From contig NW_027331842.1 in NCBI RefSeq assembly GCF_033568475.1, positions 186,001 through 250,000 on the forward strand: DNA of 64,000 nucleotides. The letters are read 5' to 3'. This document shows, in pieces, positions 11,437-21,148 of this stretch. The notes under the pieces were generated by a model. That model was not told the origin of the DNA and did no database searches. It was given only the letters and a program-made list of their open reading frames with translations. Within the stretch, counting starts at the first letter, position 1, and each line of letters opens with the position of its first letter. Source of the stretch: Henckelia pumila (taxonomy: Eukaryota; Streptophyta; Magnoliopsida; Lamiales; Gesneriaceae). Made by a program: the position numbers and the translations under genes.

Positions 11437-11643
11437 CTGAGGGGAGAGAGAAGAGAGGAGAGGAGAAATGGAGTTAATAAGAGTAGCTTTAAAGAGGATG
11501 GAGCTTGCCTAGGTGGGGTATATTCCAAAATTGGGCTTCGTGGAGGGTGAGCAAAAAAAAAAATCTAATATGTGATATGCAATATTATTATTAGTATTAT
11601 TTTTTTTAAAAAAAAAAAAAGATAAGATAAGAAATTATATGAC

Positions 11644-11648
11644 AAAAT
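11644..11648. repeat. Target-site duplication (left) of Copia-1
   Basis: AAAAT, identical to 18047-18051 on the other side of the element. A perfect 5-bp duplication fits integration by a copia integrase. Confidence 0.85.
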
Positions 11649-11930
11649 TGTTGAAAATATATATAAATATATATTATTATTTATTGTTGAATGTTGAAGG
11701 TTGAAAGTTGAAAATTGAGTTGTAAAATATTGAAAATTAGTGTGTGATGATGTAATTAATGATGTATTAATTTTTGACTAATCTCCAATTGAGATCTATA
11801 AATAGGTCTCTCCATTTGTGTAGAAAAACACAATTGTGAAGAGAGAAAAATTTTAGAAAGTGTAGAATTTGATAAATTTTGAGTTTTTGAGTTTTTACTT
11901 TTTACCGTAAATTTTTACTTTTTCACAACA
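11649..11930 (+). repeat. Copia-1 5' LTR
   Basis: 282 bp, TGTTGAAAATA to TTTTTCACAACA. CTATAAATAGG near 11797 is a good TATA box, so transcription probably begins about 30 bp further on, within the LTR. It lies upstream of the SKIP25-like gene in divergent orientation. Confidence 0.95.
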
Positions 11931-11945
11931 CGTTATCAGCACGAT
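11931..11945 (+). other. Copia-1 primer-binding-site candidate
   Basis: CGTTATCAGCACG directly follows the 5' LTR. It shares TATCAG with the usual plant copia site for initiator tRNA-Met (TGGTATCAGAGC) but is divergent. It is the expected position for minus-strand priming. Confidence 0.5.
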
Positions 11946-12190
11946 CGTTCGAAGGTTCTCTATATTTTTCGACGCTCCAAAATACAGAAGAAGTCAAAAA
12001 TATTCAACAAGTAAGAATTTTTATTTTACTGTTTATATATTTTTATTGTGTATATATTAATATATAATATCATGTTATGAAAAAAATAAGTTTTTTTTTT
12101 AAAACTTGTTATAAATCCTGGGAGGATGTTAAGACGACATCCCACACTCCCGGTAAGGGATACGACAAGTATAAAAGCCTCTAAGGTTTT

Positions 12191-12487
12191 TAAACAATAA
12201 CGTGATATATATTTATTATGTATATATATTAACTATATTAATATATAATTTCATGTTATTATATAAAAGGTTGTCTATGACACTGACCTTATAATAACGT
12301 GATATGATATATATTATTGTGTATTTATATACTAACCATATTTGTATAATCTCATGTTATTATATAAAAGGTTGTCTACGACACCGATCTTATAATAATG
12401 TGATATGATATACTATACCTGACTTTATACTAACTATATTGGTATAATTTCACAACATTATATAAAAGGCTGTCTACGACACTGACC
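12191..12487 (+). repeat. Three ~98-bp tandem repeats in the Copia-1 leader
   Basis: Units at 12191-12288, 12289-12389 and 12390-12487, with a partial fourth after that. Each contains TTATATAAAAGGYTGTCTAYGACAC and ends CTGACC or CGATC, then TTATAATAAYGTGATATGAT. The units differ by several percent, so the array is older than this insertion. Confidence 0.85.
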
Positions 12488-12639
12488 TTATAATAATGTG
12501 ATATGATATACATAATTATTTAATTATGATTATCATTATATGCATTACATGATTATCACGAATTTTTATTCAACACATACTCAATTTTTTCTTTACCCCC
12601 AACGGTCACAAACGGTAACAAAACGGCTAGTTTTTGCCC

Positions 12640-12898
12640 TATAAATATGTTCACTCAAACTCATTTTCAATCACACCAAATTCATTCTTTCTCTCAAAAT
12701 ATTTTATCCTCGGTTTTTTCGAAGATGGAGATGATGACATTTATAAGGATATTTTTCATAACGACTATGATCATCATGCTCACGAGTCTTTTACTCACCA
12801 GCGATTTTCCAACACATATTTTTTCTCTATTTGTATACGCACTTGTAATTTACGTTCTTCCATTATTTTGTATTGTCATATTTATGGAAATTAACTAA
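12640..12898 (+). CDS. Hydrophobic leader ORF upstream of gag in Copia-1
   Basis: An 83-aa frame opens at ATG 12647 (MFTQTHFQSH) with a second in-frame ATG at 12725 that would give 57 aa (MEMMTFIRIFF). It ends 30 bp before the gag ATG. The second half has two strongly hydrophobic stretches (about residues 31-50 and 59-80), so it would encode a small membrane protein if translated. TATAAATA at 12640-12647 overlaps the first ATG; if that box were used, only the ATG at 12725 would be in the transcript. Extra ORFs are not standard in Ty1-copia leaders. It may be captured host DNA or chance, and expression is unproven. Confidence 0.35.
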
Positions 12899-12928
12899 TA
12901 AAATGCATTGTTATTTTCTAGTACCACC

Positions 12929-13963
12929 ATGTCGAACTTGGCGAAACTCGAATTCATTGCACTTGATATAACCGGAAAGAATTATATGCCATGGACCCTC
13001 GATGTAGAAATGCATCTCGAGTCATTGGGTCTTAACGAAACTATCAAAGAAAATAACATATCATCCTCACAAGATAAAGCAAAAGCGATGATATTTTTAC
13101 GCAGACATCTTGATGAGGGGTTGAAATGTGAATATTTGACCGAAAAAGACCCAATGATTTTGTGGAAAGGGTTAAAAGAACGTTTTGAGCATATACGGGA
13201 AGTTATACTTCCGACCGCACGAGATGAATGGAATACTTTAAGATTCCAAGATTTTAAAAAGGTGAGTGATTATAATTCTGCGATGTATCAAATTGTCTCA
13301 CAGCTGAAATTTTGTGGGCATAATATTACTGAGATGGAAATGCTTGAAAAGACATTTTCCACATTCCACGCATCAAATATAACTCTACAACAGCAATATA
13401 GAGTGCGTGGATTTTCAAGATACTCAGAACTCATCGCATGTTTACTCGTGGCGGAAAAGAATAATGAATTGCTCATGAGAAATCATCAGTCCAGACCTAC
13501 TGGTTCAACGGCATTTCCTGAAGCAAATGTCGTAAGTAAAAATGAAAACCAAAATCAAAGATATAGACAAGATTTTGGTCGAGGTCGTGGACGAGGACGT
13601 GGGCGTGGGCGTAGAAATGATCGCGGTCGTGGTCGAGGCCGTGGATTTGAAAATAAAAGAGATAGTTATTTCAATAACTCATCTCAAAGGAACGTCACGA
13701 ACCACCCACAAAAGAGGCAGCATGATAATACGGGTGAAAATGAAAATCATCCAAAAAGAACTGAGAGTGTTTGTTATAGATGTGGCACTCCAGGACATTG
13801 GTCAAGAACTTGTCGAGCCCCTGAGCATCTGTGTAAGCTCTATAAAGATTCAATAAAGGGGAAAGAAAAAGAGACCAATTTTACTGAAAACATTGACCAT
13901 GCAAGTGGTTCAATGAATTTAGATGCTGCCTACTTTTTGAATGATTTCGAAGATATTGATTAA
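12929..13963 (+). CDS. gag: Copia-1 gag
   Basis: 344 aa from ATG 12929 in a strong context (ACCACCATGTCG). A TTG 21 bases upstream is in frame but is not a likely start. The N-terminal capsid domain is the UBN2 type (NLAKLEFIALDITGKNYMPW). An arginine-glycine tract (RGRGRGRGRGRR) precedes a CCHC zinc knuckle, CYRCGTPGHWSRTC, which binds element RNA. The stop is followed by about 160 bp of AT-rich DNA before pol, which is in another frame. Pol must therefore be reached by splicing, frameshift or reinitiation. Confidence 0.93.
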   Translation: MSNLAKLEFIALDITGKNYMPWTLDVEMHLESLGLNETIKENNISSSQDKAKAMIFLRRHLDEGLKCEYLTEKDPMILWKGLKERFEHIREVILPTARDEWNTLRFQDFKKVSDYNSAMYQIVSQLKFCGHNITEMEMLEKTFSTFHASNITLQQQYRVRGFSRYSELIACLLVAEKNNELLMRNHQSRPTGSTAFPEANVVSKNENQNQRYRQDFGRGRGRGRGRGRRNDRGRGRGRGFENKRDSYFNNSSQRNVTNHPQKRQHDNTGENENHPKRTESVCYRCGTPGHWSRTCRAPEHLCKLYKDSIKGKEKETNFTENIDHASGSMNLDAAYFLNDFEDID

Positions 13964-14123
13964 ATGTACTGGTGGAAAAAGAATGTAACAATGTAATTTT
14001 TATATTGTAAAACATATTATATTTTGCATGTATTGTTTTATTCTGAAATTAAATTGTAACATATTATAATTTGCATGTATCTTTCTTAATTCATTTTATT
14101 GCATATTGTTTTTGAAGATCATT

Positions 14124-16589
14124 ATGGAAAATGCTATGATCAAAGATGGAAATAATGCACTGGAAGTTTGCATACCAGATAGTGGTACAACGCACACTAT
14201 CCTCAGAAATGAAAAATATTTCTTGGAATTAAAACCAACAAAAACAATGGTGAATACAATATCAGGTCCTGTAGACTTGCTTGAAGGATGTGGCAAAGCA
14301 CAATTTTTGTTACCTAATGGTACAAAATTTTTGATAAATAGTGCTTTATATTCACCACGATCACAAAGAAATTTGTTGAGTTTTAATGATATATATTCTC
14401 ATGGTTATGATACGGAAACAATAACCGAAGGAAATGAGAAATATATGTGTCTTACTACATATAAATCAGGAAAGAAATATGTAGTTGAGAAATTATCAAT
14501 GCTCCCTACTGGATTGCATTATACACATATAAGTCCAATCGAATCAAATATGGTTATTGGAAATTCTTCAATACTAACAAATTGGCATGATCGATTGGGA
14601 CATCCTGGTTCAATAATGATGCGAAGGATTATAGAAAATACAAGTGGTCATCCACTGAAAGACCAGAAGATCTTTCAGAATAATAAGTTTCAGTGTAAAG
14701 CATGTTCTCTGGGAAAACTTATTATAAGACCATCACCAGCTAAAATCCAAAAGGAATCACCCATATTTCTGGAACGTATTCAAGGTGATATTTTTGGGCC
14801 AATTCATCCACCATGTGGACCATTTCGATACTTTATGGTATTGATCGATGCCTCTAGCAGATGGTCACATGTATGTTTATTGTCCACTCGGAATGTGGCA
14901 TTTGCAAAATTGATGGCTCAAATAATAAAATTGCGGAATCAATTTCCCGAATATACGATCAAGAAAATAAGACTTGATAATGCTGGAGAATTTACTTCCC
15001 AGACTTTTAACGACTATTGTATGTCGATGGGAATTACTGTTGAACATCCTGTAGCTCATGTTCATACACAAAATGGATTAGCTGAATCATTGATTAAACG
15101 TCTGCAGTTGATTGCTAGACCAATGATTATGAGAACGAAACTCCCTATTTCTATATGGGGACATGCAATTTTACATGCTGCTGCATTGATTCGCATCAGG
15201 CCAAGTGCATATCATAAACACTCCCCATTGCAGCTTGTATTTGGCAAAGAACCAGATATTTCTCATTTGAGAATTTTTGGATGTATGGTGTATGTGCCTA
15301 TTGCACCACCTCAAAGAACAAAAATGGGACCTCAAAGAAAGAATGGTATTTATATCGGCTATGATAGTCCATCAATCATTAGATATCTTGAGGCTCAGAC
15401 AGGCGATGTGTTTACAGCACGGTTTGCTGATTGTCATTTTGATGAAAATAACTTCCCAATGTTAGGGGGAGAAAAGAAACACATCGAAAAAGAAATCACA
15501 TGGTATGTACCATCATTATTACATTTGGATCCTAGAACTAAACAATGTGATAAAGATGTACAGCAAATTGTGCATTTGCAAAGAATAGCAAATCAAATGC
15601 CAGATGCATTTGCAGACACAAAAGGGGTAACAAAATCATATATACCTGCTGTAAATGCCCCTGCTCGAGTTGAAATTCCAAAGAAACAAAATGAAGACAT
15701 TCATGATGTCATAAAACGCCTGAAGCGTGGAAGGCCAATCGGTTCAAAGGATAAAAATCCTCGGAAAAGAAAATGCATAGAGAAAAATGATGATCAGAAA
15801 ATAGAAAATGGTGTTCCAGAAGAAACACATGATGATGAAAATATTTTGTCAGAACCACAAACTGACGAGAATCATGAAATCTCTATCAATTATATTAATA
15901 CTGGAAAAATATGGAACCGAAAGAATATACAAGATATTGATGAGATATTTTCGTACAATGTGGCATGTGACATCGTAAATGAAGATAATGAACCAAAATC
16001 TTTTGGTGAATGCAAAACTCGAAAGGATTGGTCAAAATGGAAAGATGCCATCCAGGTTGAATTAAATTCGCTAAATAAACGTAGTGTTTTTGGACCTATA
16101 GTCCTTACCCCTAAAGGTGTTAAACCTGTTGGGTACAAATGGGTTTTTATTCGAAAGAGAAATGAGAAAAATGAAATAGTGAGATATAAAGCTCGACTTG
16201 TTGCACAAGGTTTTTCTCAAAGACCTGGAATTGATTATGAAGAAACATATTCTCCTGTTATGGATGCAATTACGTTTCGATATTTGATTAGTTTGGCAGT
16301 GTCTGAAAATTTGGAAATGTGTCTTATGGATGTTGTTACAGCTTACTTATACGGATCACTTGATAGTGATATATACATGAAAATCCCTGAAGGATTTAAG
16401 ATGCCTGAAGCACAAAGTTCAAAACCCAGAGAATTTTATTTTGTAAAATTGCAAAGATCATTATATGGGTTAAAGCAATCTGGCCGAATGTGGTATAATC
16501 GGCTAAGTGATCACTTGATGAAAAAGGGATATGTAAATGATCCAATATGCCCTTGTGTTTTCATCAAGAAAACAAATCCGGATGTGTAA
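14124..16589 (+). CDS. pol: Copia-1 pol, first part (protease, integrase, RT N-terminal half)
   Basis: The first ATG in frame is 14124. Domains in order: aspartic protease with DSGTT at about 14178; GAG-pre-integrase zinc-binding H/C segment (WHDRLGHPG ... CKACSLGK); integrase core with QGDIFGP (D at 14787), RLDNAGEF and the last acidic residue in NGLAESLIKR; then reverse transcriptase from YKWVFIRKRNEK through ARLVAQGFSQ and MDVVTAYLYG. The frame stops at 16587-16589, a few codons after a one-base loss in an A-rich run (about 16569-16579), just before the YVDD catalytic box. It otherwise looks intact. Confidence 0.93.
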   Translation: MENAMIKDGNNALEVCIPDSGTTHTILRNEKYFLELKPTKTMVNTISGPVDLLEGCGKAQFLLPNGTKFLINSALYSPRSQRNLLSFNDIYSHGYDTETITEGNEKYMCLTTYKSGKKYVVEKLSMLPTGLHYTHISPIESNMVIGNSSILTNWHDRLGHPGSIMMRRIIENTSGHPLKDQKIFQNNKFQCKACSLGKLIIRPSPAKIQKESPIFLERIQGDIFGPIHPPCGPFRYFMVLIDASSRWSHVCLLSTRNVAFAKLMAQIIKLRNQFPEYTIKKIRLDNAGEFTSQTFNDYCMSMGITVEHPVAHVHTQNGLAESLIKRLQLIARPMIMRTKLPISIWGHAILHAAALIRIRPSAYHKHSPLQLVFGKEPDISHLRIFGCMVYVPIAPPQRTKMGPQRKNGIYIGYDSPSIIRYLEAQTGDVFTARFADCHFDENNFPMLGGEKKHIEKEITWYVPSLLHLDPRTKQCDKDVQQIVHLQRIANQMPDAFADTKGVTKSYIPAVNAPARVEIPKKQNEDIHDVIKRLKRGRPIGSKDKNPRKRKCIEKNDDQKIENGVPEETHDDENILSEPQTDENHEISINYINTGKIWNRKNIQDIDEIFSYNVACDIVNEDNEPKSFGECKTRKDWSKWKDAIQVELNSLNKRSVFGPIVLTPKGVKPVGYKWVFIRKRNEKNEIVRYKARLVAQGFSQRPGIDYEETYSPVMDAITFRYLISLAVSENLEMCLMDVVTAYLYGSLDSDIYMKIPEGFKMPEAQSSKPREFYFVKLQRSLYGLKQSGRMWYNRLSDHLMKKGYVNDPICPCVFIKKTNPDV

Positions 16590-17599
16590 TTATTGCTGTA
16601 TATGTTGATGATTTAAACATCATTGGAACGAATAAAGAAATTCAAGAAGTTATGATGTACTTGAAGGAAGAATTTGAAATGAAAGACCTTGGAAAAACCA
16701 AGTATTGTCTTGGTTTACAAATTGAACAAAAAGAATGTGGAATTTTTGTTCACCAGTCTAATTATACAGAGAAGGTCCTTAAACGTTTCAATATGGATCA
16801 ATCAAATCCTTTAAGTACTCCAATGGTTGTCAGATCATTGAATATAGAAAAGGATCCATTTCGTCCATGTGAAGATGATGAAGTTGTTCTTGGTCCTGAA
16901 GTACCATATCTAAGTGCCATTGGTGCCCTTATGTATCTTGCAAATTGCACTAGACCAGACATATCTTTTGCAGTAAATTTATTGGCAAGATTCAGTTCAT
17001 GTCCAACGAAGAGGCACTGGAACGGAATTAAACATATATTCCGTTATTTACGAGGAACGACGGATTTGGGACTTTTGTATCCAAAAGATACAAATCAGAG
17101 AATAATTGGTTATGCTGATGCTGGATACTTATCTGATCCACATAAGGCACGTTCCCAAACCGGATATGTATTTACTCGTGGAGGCACTGCAATCTCTTGG
17201 CGATCACAGAAACAAACACTTGTTACAACTTCATCAAATCATGCCGAGATTATTGCACTACATGAAGCAAGCCGTGAATGTGTCTGGCTTAAATCAATGA
17301 CTCGGCATATCCAAACTTCTTGCGGATTATCAGTGGATAAGAATCCAATCACACTGTATGAAGATAATGCCGCATGTGTTGCCCAAATGAAAGAAGGATA
17401 CATCAAAAGTGACAGAACTAAACATATTCCTCTTAAATTCTTTGCATACACTCAAGAGCTGGAGAAGAATAAAGATATTGATATCTGTTACATTCAATCA
17501 AGTGAGAACTCATCCGATCTCTTCACAAAGGCACTTCCCACGGCGATATTCAGAAAACACATTTATAATATTGGGATGCGCAATCTACGAAATATGTGA
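16574..17599 (+). pseudogene. pol: Copia-1 pol, second part, shifted frame (RT catalytic box, RNase H)
   Basis: The polyprotein continues in the -1 frame relative to the first part. YVDD lies at 16601-16612, then the RT thumb and copia RNase H (YADAGYLSDPHKARSQTG, ENNAACVAQMKEG-like box, DLFTKALP) to a stop at 17597-17599. The junction needs one base more to be in frame, so RT is split at this locus unless the sequence has an error or ribosomes shift there. The A-rich run makes either possible. Confidence 0.9.
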
Positions 17600-17755
17600 A
17601 GAATCATTCATGTTGACATCAGGGGGAGTTTACGTGGCTGCACTCTTTTTTCCTTACTATGGTTTTTGTCCCAATGGGTTTTTCCTAGTAAGGTTTTTAA
17701 CGAGGCAGTATACAACACGTAATGGAGATAGTCATTCTATCATGATCATCATCAC

Positions 17756-17764
17756 AAGGGGGAG
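17756..17764 (+). other. Copia-1 polypurine tract
   Basis: AAGGGGGAG directly abuts the 3' LTR, the standard plus-strand primer. A second purine tract, AGGGGGAG, lies at 17621-17628 just after pol. Confidence 0.9.
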
Positions 17765-18046
17765 TGTTGAAAATATATATAAATATATATTATTATTTAT
17801 TGTTGAATGTTGAAGGTTGAAAGTTGAAAATTGAGTTGTAAAATATTGAAAATTAGTGTGTGATGATGTAATTAATGATGTATTAATTTTTGACTAATCT
17901 CCAATTGAGATCTATAAATAGGTCTCTCCATTTGTGTAGAAAAACACAATTGTGAAGAGAGAAAAATGTTAGAAAGTGTAGAATTTGATAAATTTTGAGT
18001 TTTTGAGTTTTTACTTTTTACCGTAAATTTTTACTTTTTCACAACA
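17765..18046 (+). repeat. Copia-1 3' LTR
   Basis: 282 bp, one visible difference from the 5' LTR (ATGTTAG instead of ATTTTAG near 17968). Followed by the AAAAT duplication at 18047-18051. Confidence 0.95.
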
Positions 18047-18051
18047 AAAAT

Positions 18052-19567
18052 AATTTTTTAGAGTTTTGGTTAATTAATTTTTCTTTTTATCTTTTGTACG
18101 TAAGAGAATTTTTTATATGGTCCATCATTATATCAAAAAATATTGACTTGTCAATTTAAATTGCTTATTAATTATTTAATACCACGTTAAGAAATAGATC
18201 AAATAGTGAAAATTTAAATTTTAGTGTATCAAATCAAAAATTTGAAAACTTAATAGAATAAAACACAAAATTGGACAAGCTAATGAAAAAAATATTTTTT
18301 CAAACCGTATGATTTTATAAGATCATTTAGGGCTAATTGCATCAACAACTTTTGTGAAAAATAAAAAAACAAAAAACACTTTATGTAAAATTAATAGCAT
18401 GTTAAACTCTATTTTTAAAAAAATTTAACATAAAACCCTCTATCGGAGGGGGTTAATGTACATGTGGTTGTATAATATAGGGGTTAAATGTGCTATAGTT
18501 TTAAAAATGATAGATTCACTAGCATATATATTAATATTTATTAGGGAATTTTATTCTTTTTGAAGTTTTCAATGTAATTAGCCCATTTTAAAATGGTGAG
18601 ATTAAGTAAAACGACGTCCAGGTTATAAAGATTAGTATTCCATATGTAAAAAATGAGACAAAATCATGTATTGGAAAAAAGGGATATTTAAACAGATGAT
18701 TTTTTTATATAAATTTTAAGATATATACGTGCTATATATTTTAAATTTTTTAAAAAACAAAATGAATTAATCTCGCAGTGTAAGGGGGATGGAGGGTGGG
18801 GGTGGACCTAGAATCATTAATGTAGGTTTGTTTTGAAGGGAAAAGGCAACAAGTGGGCAATAATAACTTTCAGGTCAAGGTTAAAAGGCAAAAGTTGGAT
18901 ACTAGCAGCCACAGGTCATTCTCACCTTTACCCCTCCCTTTTCTGTAATTTATTATTTCGCCCTTTCGAATTTTTAATTAAAAAAGGACTTTGTGAGTGG
19001 TTCAAGAATTAATTGCTTTTATTTAAATATGTATATTTTTGCATTTGCTCCTAATTATATCAAGGCATTTAACTAAAAAATAGACGCTACTTATATGATC
19101 AAGGTTTTTTTTTTAAAAAAAAATATATATATCTCTAGAAAGAAAAAAAAGGTTGAGTTTTTTTATTCTGAAAAAAAGGTTTAGTTGATTATTTATTTAT
19201 ATTCTTACTTTTCACAAACTTCAAATTCTTGTTCGAGTTTTTAAATATTTCGATCTCAACCCTTTATTGAATTTTTCCAATAAAAGGTTTAATTTTCAAG
19301 TAGTTTGACCAAAAGAAGCCTAAATTGTGCATAATGGAAATGCTTTATTTTTTTTATATAACTAACCGTAATTTAATTATTCAGTGAACAAATAAACATT
19401 CATTTAAAAAATACTCAAACTATTCATTAAATATTCGCGCAGAATAATAAAAGGTCTTGTAGTAAAATAACTGTGTTATATATCTTTTTTAAAAAATATA
19501 TAAATTTTAAAACTGGAAATTTGATAATTTCACTTATCCGAAAGACATTGTATCTTTATTCTTTATC
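18052..19567. other. Intergenic, AT-rich
   Basis: No gene seen. Long A/T runs, weak inverted A/T blocks, and short GC-richer sequence around 18780-18950 without a usable frame. Confidence 0.55.
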
Positions 19568-19583
19568 AAAAACACATCAATAT

Positions 19584-19912
19584 GCCAATGAGCCCTTGGC
19601 CCAATGGTTAAGGGCCTGAGATCAATTGGTCTCAGGTTCGATTCCCGTTGATGGCGGGTAGTTTTTCTAATTTATTTAGGTAGATTTAAGTTGTTTCATC
19701 TCATCGCTCGAGATAAGCAAGTCTCGAGTCCATGCTCAAGTTTCGTCGATTGTGCGGGCAGTTTCATTACATTGTTGTATCGTGTAGTTGTAATATTGAT
19801 GAAATATTGTACTTGTACTCTCAAAAAAAAAAAAAACAGCTTCATTACATTGTTGTATCGTGTAGTTGTAATATTGATGAAATATTGTACTTACACTCTC
19901 AAAAAAAAAAAA
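19584..19912 (+). mobile_element. tRNA-derived SINE with duplicated 3' module
   Basis: The head looks like a tRNA: A-box-like TTGGCCCAATGGTTA at about 19597 and B-box GGTTCGATTCC at 19635-19645, the RNA polymerase III promoter elements. A tRNA-unrelated body follows, then A-rich tails. Flanks match as a target duplication: AACACATCAATAT at 19571-19583 and again at 19913-19925. The last 78 bp, including the poly(A) run, are present twice (19759-19836 and 19837-19914) with very few differences. It is too diverged in the acceptor region to be a functional tRNA gene. Confidence 0.88.
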
Positions 19913-19914
19913 AA
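19759..19914 (+). repeat. 78-bp tandem duplication within the SINE tail
   Basis: Each unit runs CAG(T/C)TTCATTACATTG to a run of about 14 A. The only differences seen are CAGT/CAGC and ACTTGT/ACTTAC. Unit 2 runs directly into the right target duplication, so its end overlaps the tail. Confidence 0.9.
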
Positions 19915-19925
19915 CACATCAATAT

Positions 19926-20984
19926 TACCATTAAAAAAAAACACATATCAGTATTCTCCATTTGGACTTTATAACACATGCAAATAATACGGGCAAATAA
20001 TACATTTAGCATTACTCGTACTTAATTAATTTCCCCAATCACGTCATATTTTGGAATTCATTACCTGATCCTCAAACCACAATCACATCAAGTTGAAGTT
20101 ACTTTTTTTAAAAAAAAAATTTATATGTTACTCAAATCATTTTTCATTTAATCCAAAACTTAAAAAACAAAGGTATATATTTTTTTAAAAATTTATTTAT
20201 TCAAGAGTAAAGGTTAAGGAAACTTCGCGACTATATCACTAACTTAATAGCCCAAACACGTGGCAAAGTGGAATATCACAAAATAGGAAGCGCGTAATAT
20301 AAGTTAAGTATTGGTATATTTTGAATAAGAAAGTGGAAGTTGGACTTTTGCAATCAATTGGGGACAAAAAAGGTGTGGGTGGCAGCCATTCCAGAATCAT
20401 AAATGTGAAAAGCTGTGGGGGAGAAGAACAATTAAAGCCCATATTTATATCCCAACATATTGATTCATAAATTAGTTCAAGTTGTGGATGAGAATATCAA
20501 CTATATATTCTATTTTATTTTTAAATGTTAATAATAAATAGAGAATTAGATTTATCTCAAAACATATATATGTGTATAAACGTGTAAGAGAATCTACAAA
20601 GATTAATGGAGCTAAACCCAATTAAATTGATCGAGACTAAATCTTCCAATCGAGAAATTAATGATAAAAGTGCAAGTCGAAGATATGAGATGCAAGAAAC
20701 TGTTTTTGCTCTGAAGATGAATATTTGATATATGAGAAGCAGAATCAAATTGGTAAAACTATATATATTCAAAGCAATCAATTATATCTAGATGATTTTC
20801 AATCGGTGTAACATCTATATATCATACATTAATTGAATATGGTATCAATATATTTTGTTAGATCTCATCTCGAATGAATGGTCCAAATTATTTTCCTTGG
20901 ATTTCTGATTTGTTCATCTTTTGGATCGACTTTTTCGATTAGCTTATTTATTATTAAATATTTAAGATGTTAATTTATAAGGCA
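19926..20984. other. Intergenic, AT-rich
   Basis: No gene or structured repeat recognised. Confidence 0.5.
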
Positions 20985-21148
20985 AACACTTGTATGCAAC
21001 CGTTGCACGGGTCATATTCGTGTGACGGGTCTCTTATATGGGATATCCATTAAAAAGTATTACATTTTATGTCAAAAATATTACTTATTATTATAAATAT
21101 GGATAGGGTTGACCCGTCTCACGAATGAGACCGTTGCACAGGAGTGTT
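20985..21148. mobile_element. MITE with imperfect terminal inverted repeats
   Basis: AACACTTGTATGCAAC at the left and GTTGCACAGGAGTGTT at the right are imperfect inverted repeats. Inner arms ATTCGTGTGACGGGTC and GACCCGTCTCACGAAT also pair. The middle (AAAAGTATTACATTTTATG ... GGATAGGGTTGACC) is shared in diverged form with the MITE at 61180-61354. Near the ends lie AATTTATAAGG (20972) and AATTTATAAAGG (21152), possible relics of a target duplication. Confidence 0.65.

Larger units (their letters stand above)
11649..18046 (+). mobile_element. Copia-1: young, nearly intact Ty1-copia retrotransposon
   Basis: The 6398-bp element has 282-bp LTRs (TGTTG...CAACA), a perfect AAAAT target duplication, a primer-site-like sequence, a long repeat-containing leader, gag, pol in the copia order (protease, integrase, RT, RNase H) and a polypurine tract. 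The two LTRs differ by eye at one base (T at 5', G at 3' within GAAAAATKTTAGAAAG), so insertion is recent. Pol carries one single-base frameshift near 16575. I see no other break. The lineage within Ty1-copia is not certain. Confidence 0.95.

Noticed and set aside
19590-19660. Stand-alone tRNA gene
   Set aside because: A and B boxes are present, but the acceptor arm does not pair properly and the sequence continues into a poly(A)-tailed body flanked by target duplications, so it is a SINE head.
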